A stretch of DNA of 64,000 nt from the NCBI RefSeq assembly GCF_000428905.1, contig NZ_AUAV01000005.1:1-64000 (forward strand), written 5' to 3'. A program made the position numbers and the translations under genes. This document shows, in pieces, positions 7,471 to 17,083 of the stretch. Position 1 is the stretch's first letter. Each line of letters starts with the position of its first letter. Under the pieces are notes generated by a model. The model did no database searches. It had not been told where the DNA came from and saw only the letters and a program-made list of their open reading frames with translations. Source of the stretch: Brumicola pallidula DSM 14239 = ACAM 615 (GTDB taxonomy: Bacteria; Pseudomonadota; Gammaproteobacteria; Enterobacterales; Alteromonadaceae).

Positions 7471-7884
7471 TAAATAGTAAGCTATATGTTTCTCTTTAGG
7501 CAAATAAGAGGCAGGTTAAAAGGATGGGGTAAGTACGTTCTCTGCTTAAGTATGATTCAAAAAAATGCACTAGTTAATTTATAATTTATTATAATTATAA
7601 ACCCAATAAATTAAATTTATCTTTATAATTCAGGTGGTTAAATTTATTAAAAGATAAGTATTTATATTCTATATTAGGTCTAAATATTTTATATAGTTTA
7701 GTTTTATTCAACCATGGGAGAGATATAATCGTTTGTTTTCAGTAGGCCCATATTGCTATCATTAAATCCTTGTTAATAATCTGTTAAGTGCATGTTAACT
7801 ATTCAAAATGTTATTGCGAGTCTAAATTCTATTTTATTGGGCTTTGTGACTTGTTCGATATACATATTATAAAAGGTAAACACA
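7471..7884. other. AT-rich intergenic region before the TonB receptor
   Basis: No coding sense. Very AT-rich, with an 8-bp inverted repeat TTATCTTT (7617-7624) / AAAGATAA (7650-7657). It presumably holds the promoter of the receptor-led operon. Several TATAAT-like strings occur, but none stands out with a matching -35. Confidence 0.55.
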
Positions 7885-10320
7885 ATGACTGATAAGCATC
7901 TAAAACATAAAACGAGATCTACTCGATTAAACCCCATAATTGCGGCAATACGCGATTCTGTTAACGACAAAAACGTTCAAAGCATTGCATTGTCAGCGTT
8001 GCTAGTTAGTGGCATGGCAGTGATGCCTAGCGCCAATGCACAAGAAGTTGATGCGTCTCAAGCCGAAACTGATAGTAAAAAGTCGTCTCAGGGCATGGAG
8101 ACAATAATAGTTACATCACGCAAGCGTGTTGAAAATCTTCAAGATACTCCCTTAAGTATTACCGCATTGGGCTCCACTAAGTTAGATGAATTAGGGATCG
8201 AAAACTTCGATGATTACGCATTGATGTTACCGAGCCTCTCTTATCAATCATCAGGGCCTGGTTTGTCACAAGTCTACATGCGCGGAGCATCAGATGGTGG
8301 CAGTGGAAATGCATCAGGCTCTCAACCAGGGGTTGCTATTTACTTAGATGAACAACCGGTAACCGCTATCGGGCGAAATCTTGATCTACATATTTATGAT
8401 ATAGAACGAGTGGAAGCACTTGCCGGACCACAGAGCACATTATTTGGGGCTAGCGCCCAGTCGGGCACGATCAGGATCATTACCAACAAACCCCAAACGG
8501 ATTTTTTTGAAGGTGGTTTTGATGTTAGTTATGGCACTACCAAAAGTGGCGATGCTAGCCACTCATTAGAAGGATTTGTTAATCTTCCGGTAAGTGACAA
8601 TGCTGCCATTCGTTTAGTCGCTTGGACCAAAAAAGATGGCGGCTATATTGATAATATAGCGGGCACGAGAACTTATGGATTGTTCACTGATGGTGGAAAT
8701 TTTTCAACAGTCGAAGAAGATAATGATGATTTAGTAAAAGAAAACTTTAATGAATTAACCAACAGTGGAGCTAGAGTCGCCTTAAAAGTAAATCTTAACG
8801 ATAACTGGACAGCAACAGCAAGTTACCTGACTCAAAAGCAGGAGACTGAAGGTGTATGGTTTCAAGACTCAGAAAATCCCAGTGGTGAGGTTAATGACTT
8901 AGAGGTTCAGCGCTTTTTCCCGGATGCAATGGACGATGAATTTAATCAAGCAGCACTGACAATAGAAGGTGATTTGGGTTCCTCTAGCTTGGTGTATGCT
9001 GGCTCATTTATGGAGCGAGACGTACAGTACTTTAATGATTACTCAGACTATGCAGACTACTTTTCTAGTAGTTGGATCCAATATTATGGCTGTGAATATT
9101 ATGGGACAGCAGATGCAGACTGTTCAAGTATGGCCATTTTTTACAATGATGATAATAAATATAAACGCGATACTCATGAACTGCGTTTGCAATCAACAGA
9201 TAATGACCCACTGCAGTACATTGTTGGTTTATATTATGAAGATGCCAGTCATGATTACCGCCAAGAGTGGGAAATGAACGGCATGGCCCAAGGAGCCGAC
9301 TTTAGACAGTTTGGTGAAGCCAACCTATGGTATTTAACCGATCAAAAACGGGCAGATAAGCAGTCGGCAGTGTTTGGTGAAGTGAGCTATTCATTTACCG
9401 ACCAACTCACCACAACATTCGGTGCTCGGTGGTTTAAAAATGAAAGTACATTAGCGGGCGTGTCTGGTTACGGACTGATTGCTCCTGGCTCTCCTATCAT
9501 TAACGTTGATAGCAAAGATGATGACAGTGATAGTATTTTTAAATTCAATCTAAGCTATAAACTTGATGATAAAAAAATGGTCTATCTTACGTGGTCAGAA
9601 GGTTATCGCCCCGGTGGCATAAACCGAGACGAAACGGCTTTGGTGCCCCGTATCTACAAACCTGATATTGTGACAAATACAGAGCTAGGCTGGAAAACCA
9701 TGTGGTTGGAGAATAATCTTCGTTGGAACGGCGCTGTTTACCATATGCAATGGGATGATATGCAGTTCACCCGCTTTGATTCATCGTATGGCTCTCCTGT
9801 TGGTTTAACAATCAACGCCAGTGAATCAACAATTGTGGGTATTGAATCTGATCTCACCTACCTACTAACACCAGACTGGACTGTATCAGCCGCATTTAAT
9901 TTTAATCAAGCTGAGTTGTCCGCTGATTTATTAGTTGGCAGTAATTTATCACCTGACGGTACTGAACTTCCCAACGTGCCTGATTTTAAAGGGAATCTGA
10001 CCAGTCGTTATAACTTTGCGATCGGTGATTATAGAAGCTTTGCGCAAGTCGTTTATTCCTATGTCGGCGAGACATACAGTGATATCTACAAGTATAAAAC
10101 CAGTGATTTAAACCTAGACCTACGTGATATTAATAACAGCTATAGTATTGTTAATTTATCCGCGGGAATAAATATGGGCAACTGGGGAGTCAACTTGTAC
10201 GTTGATAACTTGACCGATGAACGTGCTGAGTTGTCCCGAGGCAGCGCAAGTTGGGATAGCACTGTAACAGTTAATCGCCCTAGAAATCTCGGGATTAGGT
10301 ATCACATGTTATTTGAATAA
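7885..10320 (+). CDS. TonB-dependent outer-membrane receptor
   Basis: 811 residues. A long signal peptide ends at about residue 52 (PSANA|QEVDA), with the extended N-region common in Alteromonadales receptors. A TonB-box-like METIIVTSRKR is at about 71-81, then the plug domain (about 85-200; RMxxxMRGAS-like segment, DIERVEALAGPQSTLFGASA, GTIRIITNKP), then a 22-strand barrel ending in an aromatic-rich strand. This is the receptor type used for uptake of carbohydrates, aromatics or other oligomers, not a classic siderophore receptor. It heads a same-strand run of catabolic genes, so its ligand is probably their substrate. A hairpin follows its stop. Confidence 0.93.
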   Translation: MTDKHLKHKTRSTRLNPIIAAIRDSVNDKNVQSIALSALLVSGMAVMPSANAQEVDASQAETDSKKSSQGMETIIVTSRKRVENLQDTPLSITALGSTKLDELGIENFDDYALMLPSLSYQSSGPGLSQVYMRGASDGGSGNASGSQPGVAIYLDEQPVTAIGRNLDLHIYDIERVEALAGPQSTLFGASAQSGTIRIITNKPQTDFFEGGFDVSYGTTKSGDASHSLEGFVNLPVSDNAAIRLVAWTKKDGGYIDNIAGTRTYGLFTDGGNFSTVEEDNDDLVKENFNELTNSGARVALKVNLNDNWTATASYLTQKQETEGVWFQDSENPSGEVNDLEVQRFFPDAMDDEFNQAALTIEGDLGSSSLVYAGSFMERDVQYFNDYSDYADYFSSSWIQYYGCEYYGTADADCSSMAIFYNDDNKYKRDTHELRLQSTDNDPLQYIVGLYYEDASHDYRQEWEMNGMAQGADFRQFGEANLWYLTDQKRADKQSAVFGEVSYSFTDQLTTTFGARWFKNESTLAGVSGYGLIAPGSPIINVDSKDDDSDSIFKFNLSYKLDDKKMVYLTWSEGYRPGGINRDETALVPRIYKPDIVTNTELGWKTMWLENNLRWNGAVYHMQWDDMQFTRFDSSYGSPVGLTINASESTIVGIESDLTYLLTPDWTVSAAFNFNQAELSADLLVGSNLSPDGTELPNVPDFKGNLTSRYNFAIGDYRSFAQVVYSYVGETYSDIYKYKTSDLNLDLRDINNSYSIVNLSAGINMGNWGVNLYVDNLTDERAELSRGSASWDSTVTVNRPRNLGIRYHMLFE

Positions 10321-10330
10321 ATATCTTCTC

Positions 10331-10369
10331 GCGTGTCTTCGCTGGTTTACTAAATCCAGCACGGCACGC
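10331..10369 (+). terminator. Stem-loop after the TonB receptor gene
   Basis: Two-part stem: GCGTG (10331-10335) with CACGC (10365-10369), and GCTGG (10341-10345) with CCAGC (10356-10360). There is no long T-tract, so partial termination or mRNA end protection is more likely than full termination, allowing high receptor and lower enzyme expression. Confidence 0.45.
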
Positions 10370-10422
10370 ACCTCTCTCTTCTAATTTTTAAATATTCATC
10401 TTTGTAATATGAGGACATTCTA

Positions 10423-11220
10423 ATGACTGTTGTTAATAACGGATTGGGCCCAGAGCATGTCGTGCTTGTGACAGCTGGAGCCAACGGCATTGGCCGTAAA
10501 ATAGCCGAAAAGTTTCTGGGATATGGTTGTAAAGTACATGTATGCGACATTGATAAAAAAGTCATCGCTGACTTTCTTGAAGCAAATCCTAGCGCCACAG
10601 CCTCGGTAGCTGATGTTGCAAATGTTGATCAAGTTAAGCAAATGTTTGCTGATTTAATGGTTCACTATCAACATCTGGACGTGTTAGTAAATAATGCGGG
10701 GATCGCTGGCCCTACAGCGCTTGTTGAAGATATAGACCCCGACGATTGGGCGCGCACCATTAATGTTGATTTGAACGGACAATTTCATTGCACCAAGTTC
10801 GCAGTGCCCTTATTGAAAGCAAATGGATCGGGCAGTATTATTAATATCTCTTCTAATGCTGGTTTTTTTGGTTTTCCAATGCGTTCGCCTTATGCTGCAT
10901 CTAAATGGGCACTTATTGGTTTAACAAAAACATGGGCGATGGAGTTAGGCCCACATAATATTCGAGTCAATGCTTTATGCCCAGGCAGTGTCAAAGGAGA
11001 TAGGATTGACAATGTTATTCGTCTTGATGCCGAAAAACGTGGAGTTACGCCAGATGTGGTGAGAGAGATATATGCAGAGCAAAGTTCACTGCGGCTTTTT
11101 GTCAGTCCGGATGATATTGCTAATATGGTTATATTTTTAAGCTCTGACCTAGGAGCTAGTCTCTCAGGACAGGCTATTGGAATTGACGGTCATACCGAAA
11201 ATTTATCTAGCAAATTTTAA
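10423..11220 (+). CDS. Short-chain dehydrogenase/reductase (SDR)
   Basis: 265 residues, classical SDR length. Cofactor motif TAGANGIGRKIAE at about 15-27, NNAG at about 90, catalytic Ser in SIINISSNAG, Tyr and Lys in YAASK. An Asp at the end of the second strand (CDIDKK) suggests NAD(H) over NADP(H). The ribosome site GAGGA is clear. It sits between the receptor and an MDR oxidoreductase in the presumed operon and could oxidise a hydroxyl group of the imported substrate. It is not of the 3-hydroxyacyl-CoA-dehydrogenase fold used by known carnitine dehydrogenases, so that step cannot be assigned to it. Confidence 0.85.
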   Translation: MTVVNNGLGPEHVVLVTAGANGIGRKIAEKFLGYGCKVHVCDIDKKVIADFLEANPSATASVADVANVDQVKQMFADLMVHYQHLDVLVNNAGIAGPTALVEDIDPDDWARTINVDLNGQFHCTKFAVPLLKANGSGSIINISSNAGFFGFPMRSPYAASKWALIGLTKTWAMELGPHNIRVNALCPGSVKGDRIDNVIRLDAEKRGVTPDVVREIYAEQSSLRLFVSPDDIANMVIFLSSDLGASLSGQAIGIDGHTENLSSKF

Positions 11221-11311
11221 ATAATAGGCGCAGCTGTAGTTAATAGATAATCATTAATTAAATACAGCCCAGCGTAACGCGATTCAATGAAATTAAAAAT
11301 TGGAAAAAATA

Positions 11312-12301
11312 ATGAAAGCAGCTTGGTTTGAAAAATTCGGTACACCCGCAGATACAATAATTATAGGTGAACAACCAAAGCCTGTTGCTGGTGATGGTGA
11401 GGTATTAGTAAAATTAAAAACCACTGGGATTAATCCCTCAGATGTTAAAAAGCGCATAGGCGCTTTTCCTAATCTATTAGATAACGGCCATGTCATTCCA
11501 CATAGTGATGGCGCAGGTATTATCGAAGCGGTGGGCAGAGGGGTTCCTGAAAGTAGAATAGGCGAACGAGTTTGGGTTTATCAGGCGCAGTATGCTCGCC
11601 TTTTAGGAACGGCAGCTGAATACGTCGCAATTGATGCTTCTCGAGCAGCGACGTTACCGAGCAATACATCGTTTGAGATAGGCGCTTGTTTAGGTATTCC
11701 CGCAATGACGGCCCATCGGGTTGTTTCATCCGATGGCTCTGTTAAAGGCCAAACAGTGTTGGTCACCGGCGGCGCTGGTCGTGTTGGTTACTATGCTATT
11801 CAGTGGGCTAAACTTGCTGGAGCTAAAGTCATTACAACGGCAAGTAACCCAATAGATGAAGCAAGTTGTATTGCAGTTGGAGCTGATTTAGTGGTTAACC
11901 ATCGTGACGTTAACTGGGGTGATAAAGTCCAAGAAGTTAATGATGGTGAAAAAGTTGATCGCGTTATTGATGTTGAGTTTGGCTTTAACTTACCCGAAGT
12001 ACTTAAGTGTATTCGTACTGGTGGTGTCATCGCCACTTACGGAAATACCCAAATCAAAGAACCAAAATTACCTTTTCTCCAAATGATGTTTATGGATCTA
12101 ACTATACGCATGACCATAGTGTATGCAATGCCAGAGTCAGCTAAACAACAGGCTATCGATGATATTTATAAGGCATTATCTGCGGGACACTTGAAACACA
12201 GAGTGACTCACGTACTTCCTTTTCAACAAATGGCCAAAAGTCATGAGTTAATAGAGGAAAGTGGATTACGCGGAAGTGTTGTCGTTAATATAGAAGCGTA
12301 A
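11312..12301 (+). CDS. Zinc-free MDR oxidoreductase, NADPH:quinone reductase-like
   Basis: 329 residues from ATG 11312 (a TTG four codons upstream is less likely). GroES-like N-terminal domain (about 1-120) with NPSD in the place where zinc enzymes have the catalytic Cys, so no catalytic zinc. Rossmann domain with VLVTGGAGRVGYYAIQWAKL, the NADPH-binding motif of quinone oxidoreductases/zeta-crystallins. Expected to reduce an enone or quinone-type intermediate; substrate unknown. Between the SDR and the carboxylesterase, same strand. Confidence 0.85.
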   Translation: MKAAWFEKFGTPADTIIIGEQPKPVAGDGEVLVKLKTTGINPSDVKKRIGAFPNLLDNGHVIPHSDGAGIIEAVGRGVPESRIGERVWVYQAQYARLLGTAAEYVAIDASRAATLPSNTSFEIGACLGIPAMTAHRVVSSDGSVKGQTVLVTGGAGRVGYYAIQWAKLAGAKVITTASNPIDEASCIAVGADLVVNHRDVNWGDKVQEVNDGEKVDRVIDVEFGFNLPEVLKCIRTGGVIATYGNTQIKEPKLPFLQMMFMDLTIRMTIVYAMPESAKQQAIDDIYKALSAGHLKHRVTHVLPFQQMAKSHELIEESGLRGSVVVNIEA

Positions 12302-12329
12302 ATTATAGTTTTAAAGGACCCAACTCATC

Positions 12330-13943
12330 ATGAATACATCGCTACTCTCTAAAAGATTTATTTGTTTTCTTCGTTGGGGCCTATTTATGTCTCTACCCTT
12401 TACTATTGCATGCCATGCAAGTGAGACCATATCGCTTGAAGTAACCGCGGGCAATGAAATATTAATTGGTCAGTATGCTGACCCAACCAGAAAGGTAGCC
12501 GCTTTTAAGGGCATTCCATATGCTGCGTCGCCAGTAAATCAGCGTCGTTGGCAAGCACCAGAAAAACACCAACCAAGGCCAGGAAAACAGTTGGCAACTG
12601 ATTTTGCCGACGCTTGCTTTCAAGACAACTACAATACTCAATGGTATCAAAAAGTGGGTAAAGCTTTTGGTGCCTCCCCTGATATATTCACCGATCCAAA
12701 CTTTAGTGAAGATTGCCTGTACTTAAATGTTTGGACGCCATCGTTGCATCAAGATAAGAAATTACCAGTGATGGTTTGGATCCATGGTGGCAGTAATAAG
12801 GCTGGCTGGTCATACGAAGCAAATTATATCGGCGCTCAACTTGCGCAACAGGGACAAGTTATAGTTGTTAGTATCGCCTATCGTTTAGGTGTGTTTGGTT
12901 TTTTCTCACACCCTGAATTAACACAAAGCACAGCGCCTGCAAATTTTGGCTTGTTAGACCAAATCGAAGCACTGAATTGGATCAATAAGAACATAGCGCA
13001 ATTTGGTGGTGACAGTTCAAATATAACGCTCTTTGGCGAATCAGCTGGTGCCGCTAATATTGGTAATTTAATTTTATCACCGCTCGCTGACGGACTATTT
13101 CAGCGTGCAATCAGTCAAAGCGGTGGATTCCAGTTGTGGAATAATGCCGATTTAAAAAGCCAGCAAACATTCGGTCATGACTTAGCAACTTCTCTGGATA
13201 TGACGGACAGCTCACTGTCGACGCTAAAAAATACCTCCGCGAAAGTCCTTTTTAATAAAGCAAAACAAGATTTCTCTGAATATTATTATGGTGCCGCTGT
13301 GGATGGACATGTGCTCCCTGATGAGGCGTTGAATTTGCTTTTTAAGCAAAAGTTAAAAGTTGATCTGCTTATCGGTAGCAATCAAGATGAATGGTTAATG
13401 TATTTAGATAATTCCCCTGAAAAACTCGCACAAATGATAAATTCCTACCCCAAGGAAATTCAAGGCATATTAAAAAAACGAGCACAACAAGAGCCAAGTA
13501 TTGCGCGGGGACATGATCAAGCGTCGACCTTAATGGACATGGTTTGCCCGGGCTATGCCTATGCGCAGCAAATAGCTAAATCAGCTAAACGTGCTTATAT
13601 TTATCGCTTTAAACGGGTTCGAACAGGCACCGGTGGAGAAAAACTGCAGGCCTATCATGGCGCAGAAATTCCCTATGTATTTAATACTCATGATGATTGG
13701 CTAACAACCAACGAATACGACGCAATACTAACCACGGCGATGATAAGGTATTGGACTAATTTTGCTAAGAATGGAGATCCTAATGATGAAAAATCGACTG
13801 ATCTGCCTATCTGGCCTCAATTTGATGAAAATGATCCAAAAGTGTTAGCTTTATCGGAGCAAATATCTGTTATTGCTGCACCTGATTTCTCAATATGTCA
13901 GAAAATATTGCCCTTCTTAAAACAAAACTCAAAAAAACTATAA
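12330..13943 (+). CDS. Exported type-B carboxylesterase
   Basis: 537 residues, full length for the carboxylesterase/acetylcholinesterase family. N-terminal signal peptide (about 1-30, hydrophobic core FMSLPFTIA, then CHAS). The oxyanion loop HGG (WIHGGSNKAG), nucleophile elbow GESAGA, an acidic residue in NQDEW and the His in YHGAEIPYVF complete the machinery. Predicted periplasmic, where it could hydrolyse an ester delivered by the TonB receptor before import by the BCCT carrier encoded next. The ester is unknown; a choline, carnitine or betaine ester is one possibility given the neighbour. Confidence 0.88.
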   Translation: MNTSLLSKRFICFLRWGLFMSLPFTIACHASETISLEVTAGNEILIGQYADPTRKVAAFKGIPYAASPVNQRRWQAPEKHQPRPGKQLATDFADACFQDNYNTQWYQKVGKAFGASPDIFTDPNFSEDCLYLNVWTPSLHQDKKLPVMVWIHGGSNKAGWSYEANYIGAQLAQQGQVIVVSIAYRLGVFGFFSHPELTQSTAPANFGLLDQIEALNWINKNIAQFGGDSSNITLFGESAGAANIGNLILSPLADGLFQRAISQSGGFQLWNNADLKSQQTFGHDLATSLDMTDSSLSTLKNTSAKVLFNKAKQDFSEYYYGAAVDGHVLPDEALNLLFKQKLKVDLLIGSNQDEWLMYLDNSPEKLAQMINSYPKEIQGILKKRAQQEPSIARGHDQASTLMDMVCPGYAYAQQIAKSAKRAYIYRFKRVRTGTGGEKLQAYHGAEIPYVFNTHDDWLTTNEYDAILTTAMIRYWTNFAKNGDPNDEKSTDLPIWPQFDENDPKVLALSEQISVIAAPDFSICQKILPFLKQNSKKL

Positions 13944-13961
13944 TAATAGAGGAGCATTAAC

Positions 13962-15467
13962 TTGAAGCAACGAATTGATAAAACAGGTTTTGTCGCAACT
14001 ATCGCTGTGATGTTGTTAATGACGGTACCTTTAATGATTGCACCAGAGGTATCCTCAACAGTTATGCAACAAGCCTACGAGTACATAGGCAGCAACTTTG
14101 GTTTTCTGTATGTCTTTCTTGCATCGACAATATTACCTCTGCTACTTTGGTTAGCTTTTGGTAAATATGGAAGTATAAAATTCGGCGATGCAGCTGATAA
14201 ACCTGAATATAATAATTTTGCTTGGAGTGGCATGTTATTTTGTGCTGGCGTGGGCGCTGGATTGCTATATTGGGCAACCATTGAGTGGGCTTTTTACTAT
14301 CAAACTCCTCCGTTTGGCGCTGAACCGATGTCAATAGAAGCAGCTAAGTGGGCATCGTCTTATGGATTGTTTCATTGGGGGATTAGCGCATGGGCCTTTT
14401 ATTGTTTGCCTACTTTAGCGATTGCTTACCCTTATTATGTTAAAAAAATCCCAATGCTAAAGTTTAGTATCAGTTGTCATCACGTATTAGGAGGCAAAGA
14501 AAATTCTCTTGCAGGCCGCTTTATCGATTTTCTTTTTCGCATAGCACTGATTGGCGGCGCAGGCTCATCTTTAGGCTTCTCAACGCCTTTGATTGCTGAA
14601 GGTATTGCGCGATTAATTGGTATGGAGTCAAATTTTACGCTTGAGGTCCTCGTGGTCTGCACCTGTGTCGCAATTTTTGCAACAAGTGTTTATTTTGGCT
14701 TGGAAAAAGGCATGAAACGATTGAGTTCAGCGAATGTTTGGTTATCGTTCTTTTTGCTGGCATTCCTCCTGTTTGCAGGCCCAACCGTATTTATATTCAA
14801 AGCGAGTATAAGTGGTCTAGGTACGGTTTTACAAAACTTCATCCAAATGAATACTTGGGCAGACCCTTTTACAGAATCTAACTTTGTTGAAAACTGGACT
14901 GTTTTTTATTGGGCTTGGTGGGTGGCCTTTGGTCCATTTGTGGGTATTTTTGTTACGCGTATATCAAAAGGAAGAACCATGAAAGAAGTTATCGTTGGTA
15001 TGCTTACTTTCGGTACTATCGGTGGCTCACTGTTTTATATGATTTTTGGTAATTTCTCTTTGTATCAACAGCTCTCAGGTAATTTAGATGTGATAACGCT
15101 GATGAATGAAAGTGGTATACCCGAAGCAATTATTACCGTATTTGAGCAGTTACCCCTGTCTAATATTGTTATTGGCTTGTTCTGTATTGTTTGTATTATT
15201 TTTGTCGCAACAACTTATGATGCAGCTTCTTATGTTCTTGCTAGCAGTGCAACGGCTGAACTGCCTGTGGGAGAGGATCCTCATCGCCTTCACAGAACAT
15301 TTTGGGCATTAACATTGGCGTTACTGCCTATTTGCTTAATGTATGTAGGCGGTCTCAAAGTAGCGCAAACTGCTGTATTAGTTGTGTCGTTACCTATTTT
15401 ATTTGTATATATGATAATGACTTACTCGTTCTTGAGCTCATTAAAAAAGGACTATGGAACGACTTAA
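13962..15467 (+). CDS. BCCT-family transporter (betaine/carnitine/choline type)
   Basis: 501 residues with about 12 membrane segments. TTG start at 13962 with AGGAGC six to eight bases upstream, 18 bp after the esterase. Signature blocks are clear: AGVGAGLLYWATIEWAFYY near residue 88 and WTVFYWAWWVAFGPFVGIFV near 310, followed by RISKGRT. The family moves quaternary-ammonium or related compounds by H+/Na+ coupling or exchange. The substrate cannot be fixed by eye; the BKACE/thioesterase pair 10 kb away suggests carnitine or betaine. Short N- and C-terminal tails argue against osmosensing. Confidence 0.9.
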   Translation: MKQRIDKTGFVATIAVMLLMTVPLMIAPEVSSTVMQQAYEYIGSNFGFLYVFLASTILPLLLWLAFGKYGSIKFGDAADKPEYNNFAWSGMLFCAGVGAGLLYWATIEWAFYYQTPPFGAEPMSIEAAKWASSYGLFHWGISAWAFYCLPTLAIAYPYYVKKIPMLKFSISCHHVLGGKENSLAGRFIDFLFRIALIGGAGSSLGFSTPLIAEGIARLIGMESNFTLEVLVVCTCVAIFATSVYFGLEKGMKRLSSANVWLSFFLLAFLLFAGPTVFIFKASISGLGTVLQNFIQMNTWADPFTESNFVENWTVFYWAWWVAFGPFVGIFVTRISKGRTMKEVIVGMLTFGTIGGSLFYMIFGNFSLYQQLSGNLDVITLMNESGIPEAIITVFEQLPLSNIVIGLFCIVCIIFVATTYDAASYVLASSATAELPVGEDPHRLHRTFWALTLALLPICLMYVGGLKVAQTAVLVVSLPILFVYMIMTYSFLSSLKKDYGTT

Positions 15468-15503
15468 GCAGAATCAAGGTTAAGCAACATTAATTTCTAC
15501 AAA

Positions 15504-15526
15504 TAGCTCCAGGTCCGCTGGAGCTA
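15504..15526 (+). terminator. Perfect 9-bp hairpin between BCCT and racemase-like genes
   Basis: TAGCTCCAG-GTCCG-CTGGAGCTA, a perfect stem with 5-nt loop, 36 bp after the BCCT stop and 30 bp before the next start. No T-tract follows, so it may slow transcription, protect the mRNA end, or separate expression of the last gene. Confidence 0.5.
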
Positions 15527-15555
15527 ATACTCTTCCCTATCTCGGCGTATTTGTT

Positions 15556-16344
15556 ATGAAAACCTTGTCATCACCCTCTTTTACTATTCCTAAATTAGGC
15601 ATTATTGCTGCCCCTGGCTGGATTGATCCAACCGCTAGAGAATTTTCCAGTTTGTGCAACCAATCGATTGATATAGCTCAAACGATTATGCCCCCGGTAG
15701 GTTTTGATTATAGCTTTGAACAAATAGAGCAAGTAGAACCCCATATTGAAACTGCAGCTCAGTTATTGAAAGAAGCGGGTAGTGATCTAATCATTCAGGT
15801 AGGCCCCGCTTTTGCTTATTTTAACGACTATACCGCTGCAGGAGCTCGGTCATTGCAACAGCGTTTAACGGATGCTTGTGGATGCAAAGTTATACTCAAT
15901 GGTGTCGCTGTACTTGATGCTATACAAGACTTAGCGTGTAAGCGTGTAATTTTGGCTTGTCCTTATTACGATGAACAATGGAAATCCCGTTTTTTAACAT
16001 TTTTACAATCCGTCGATTTAGTTATTGAAGGCTGTCAAACCTTCACTGAGCAAGGGTTATTTGCTTCACAACAAGAAGTTAACGCTCGCCATTATCATTT
16101 TAGTGAAAAAGAAATAAAACAAAGTATTCGCCTAGCCCGAGCGTCGGCACCGAATGCTGAAATGGTTATAGTCGGGGGCGCGGGGCTTAGGTTCTTAAAC
16201 ATTATAGAGGGGCTAGAACAAGAATTTGGTGTACCAGTAGTATCTGCTGATGTTGCCTTGCATTGGGCCACTGCAAAAGCGCTAAATATTGAGATTAGAG
16301 ATAAACACCTTGGACGGTTATTGCGAACCACTAAACCAAGCTAA
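15556..16344 (+). CDS. Asp/Glu racemase / arylmalonate decarboxylase-fold protein lacking both catalytic Cys
   Basis: 262 residues. Two-domain racemase fold resembling maleate isomerase/AMDase: LGIIAAPGWIDP at the N-terminus, GVPVVSADVALHWATAKALNI near the C-terminus. The two positions that normally carry catalytic Cys read VGPAF (82-86, normally ACTS) and GGAGLR (207-212, normally SCTNLR), so both thiols seem absent (G83 and G208 in my alignment). Either chemistry differs (hydrolase, lyase or binding role) or alignment is off. Last gene of the catabolic run; weak ribosome site and a hairpin precede it. Confidence 0.7.
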   Translation: MKTLSSPSFTIPKLGIIAAPGWIDPTAREFSSLCNQSIDIAQTIMPPVGFDYSFEQIEQVEPHIETAAQLLKEAGSDLIIQVGPAFAYFNDYTAAGARSLQQRLTDACGCKVILNGVAVLDAIQDLACKRVILACPYYDEQWKSRFLTFLQSVDLVIEGCQTFTEQGLFASQQEVNARHYHFSEKEIKQSIRLARASAPNAEMVIVGGAGLRFLNIIEGLEQEFGVPVVSADVALHWATAKALNIEIRDKHLGRLLRTTKPS

Positions 16345-16597
16345 ATCTTCCTACCTAGCTTTCTTATAATGCATTAAACATCACATTGTTGTTGCTTTGA
16401 CCTTTAGGGTGTTTACTCAGCATATTAAGTTTTGTATTGCTTATATGCGTGAATACTTGCCTAGACCGCGTCATTTGCGACTTGTTTCGCGGGTAAAAAA
16501 AAGTCAGACCAAGGCTTCATATTACTACTTTTGTCTATGTTTTAAGGCTCGCGACCGTTAGTTTCTTTGACGTGCTGAGTATGCTTAGCAATGAATA

Positions 16598-16774
16598 TTA
16601 ACGACCTTGTGTCCTAGCTACGAGTAAGGTCAAAATGTATGAAATAGGAAGCGTTGAGCGGACTTTTGCGTCTTTTTCCAAAATATCCCAAGGATTACCT
16701 TCAAATAAAATAGCCGCTTCAAAAAATCCAGCAGCATCGATAAATTGTTTATTCACCGAGTTTTTGTTGATAGA
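16598..16774 (-). pseudogene. Possible decayed ORF of unknown family
   Basis: Fifty-eight codons after an in-frame TGA read a protein-like sequence on the minus strand (core NKQFIDAAGFFEAAILFEGN, then PWDILEKDAKVRSTLP). Upstream of the TGA the same frame continues as SFYRPILLINGV. No family recognised; called a relic only because the residue composition looks coding on both sides of a stop. Confidence 0.25.
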
Positions 16775-17083
16775 TCAAACGCCGTTAATCAATAAAATCG
16801 GACGATAAAAACTTATTTCCTTGCTTATTTTTTTATTCAACGCTTAACAAAGATGATTTTTGTCGCATTAGATAATTCAAAATTGAGCATAAAACACCCG
16901 TAAATGTTGTATTCGAAGTCAATTGCAATGGGTCTTTGCGCAATATTAGAGCGAATTGTATATGTATTGATACGTATGCGTCTGGCAACGCGCTGCTCAT
17001 AATTACATACGTAAAGACTAAAACCGATCACATACACTCAGATCGTGATTAAAACAGGTTAAAAGTTAAGAGAATTTTTTCGG

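Noticed and set aside
16837-17037. 66-codon minus-strand ORF before the MSHA locus
   Set aside because: Composition looks random, no ribosome site, no family pattern.
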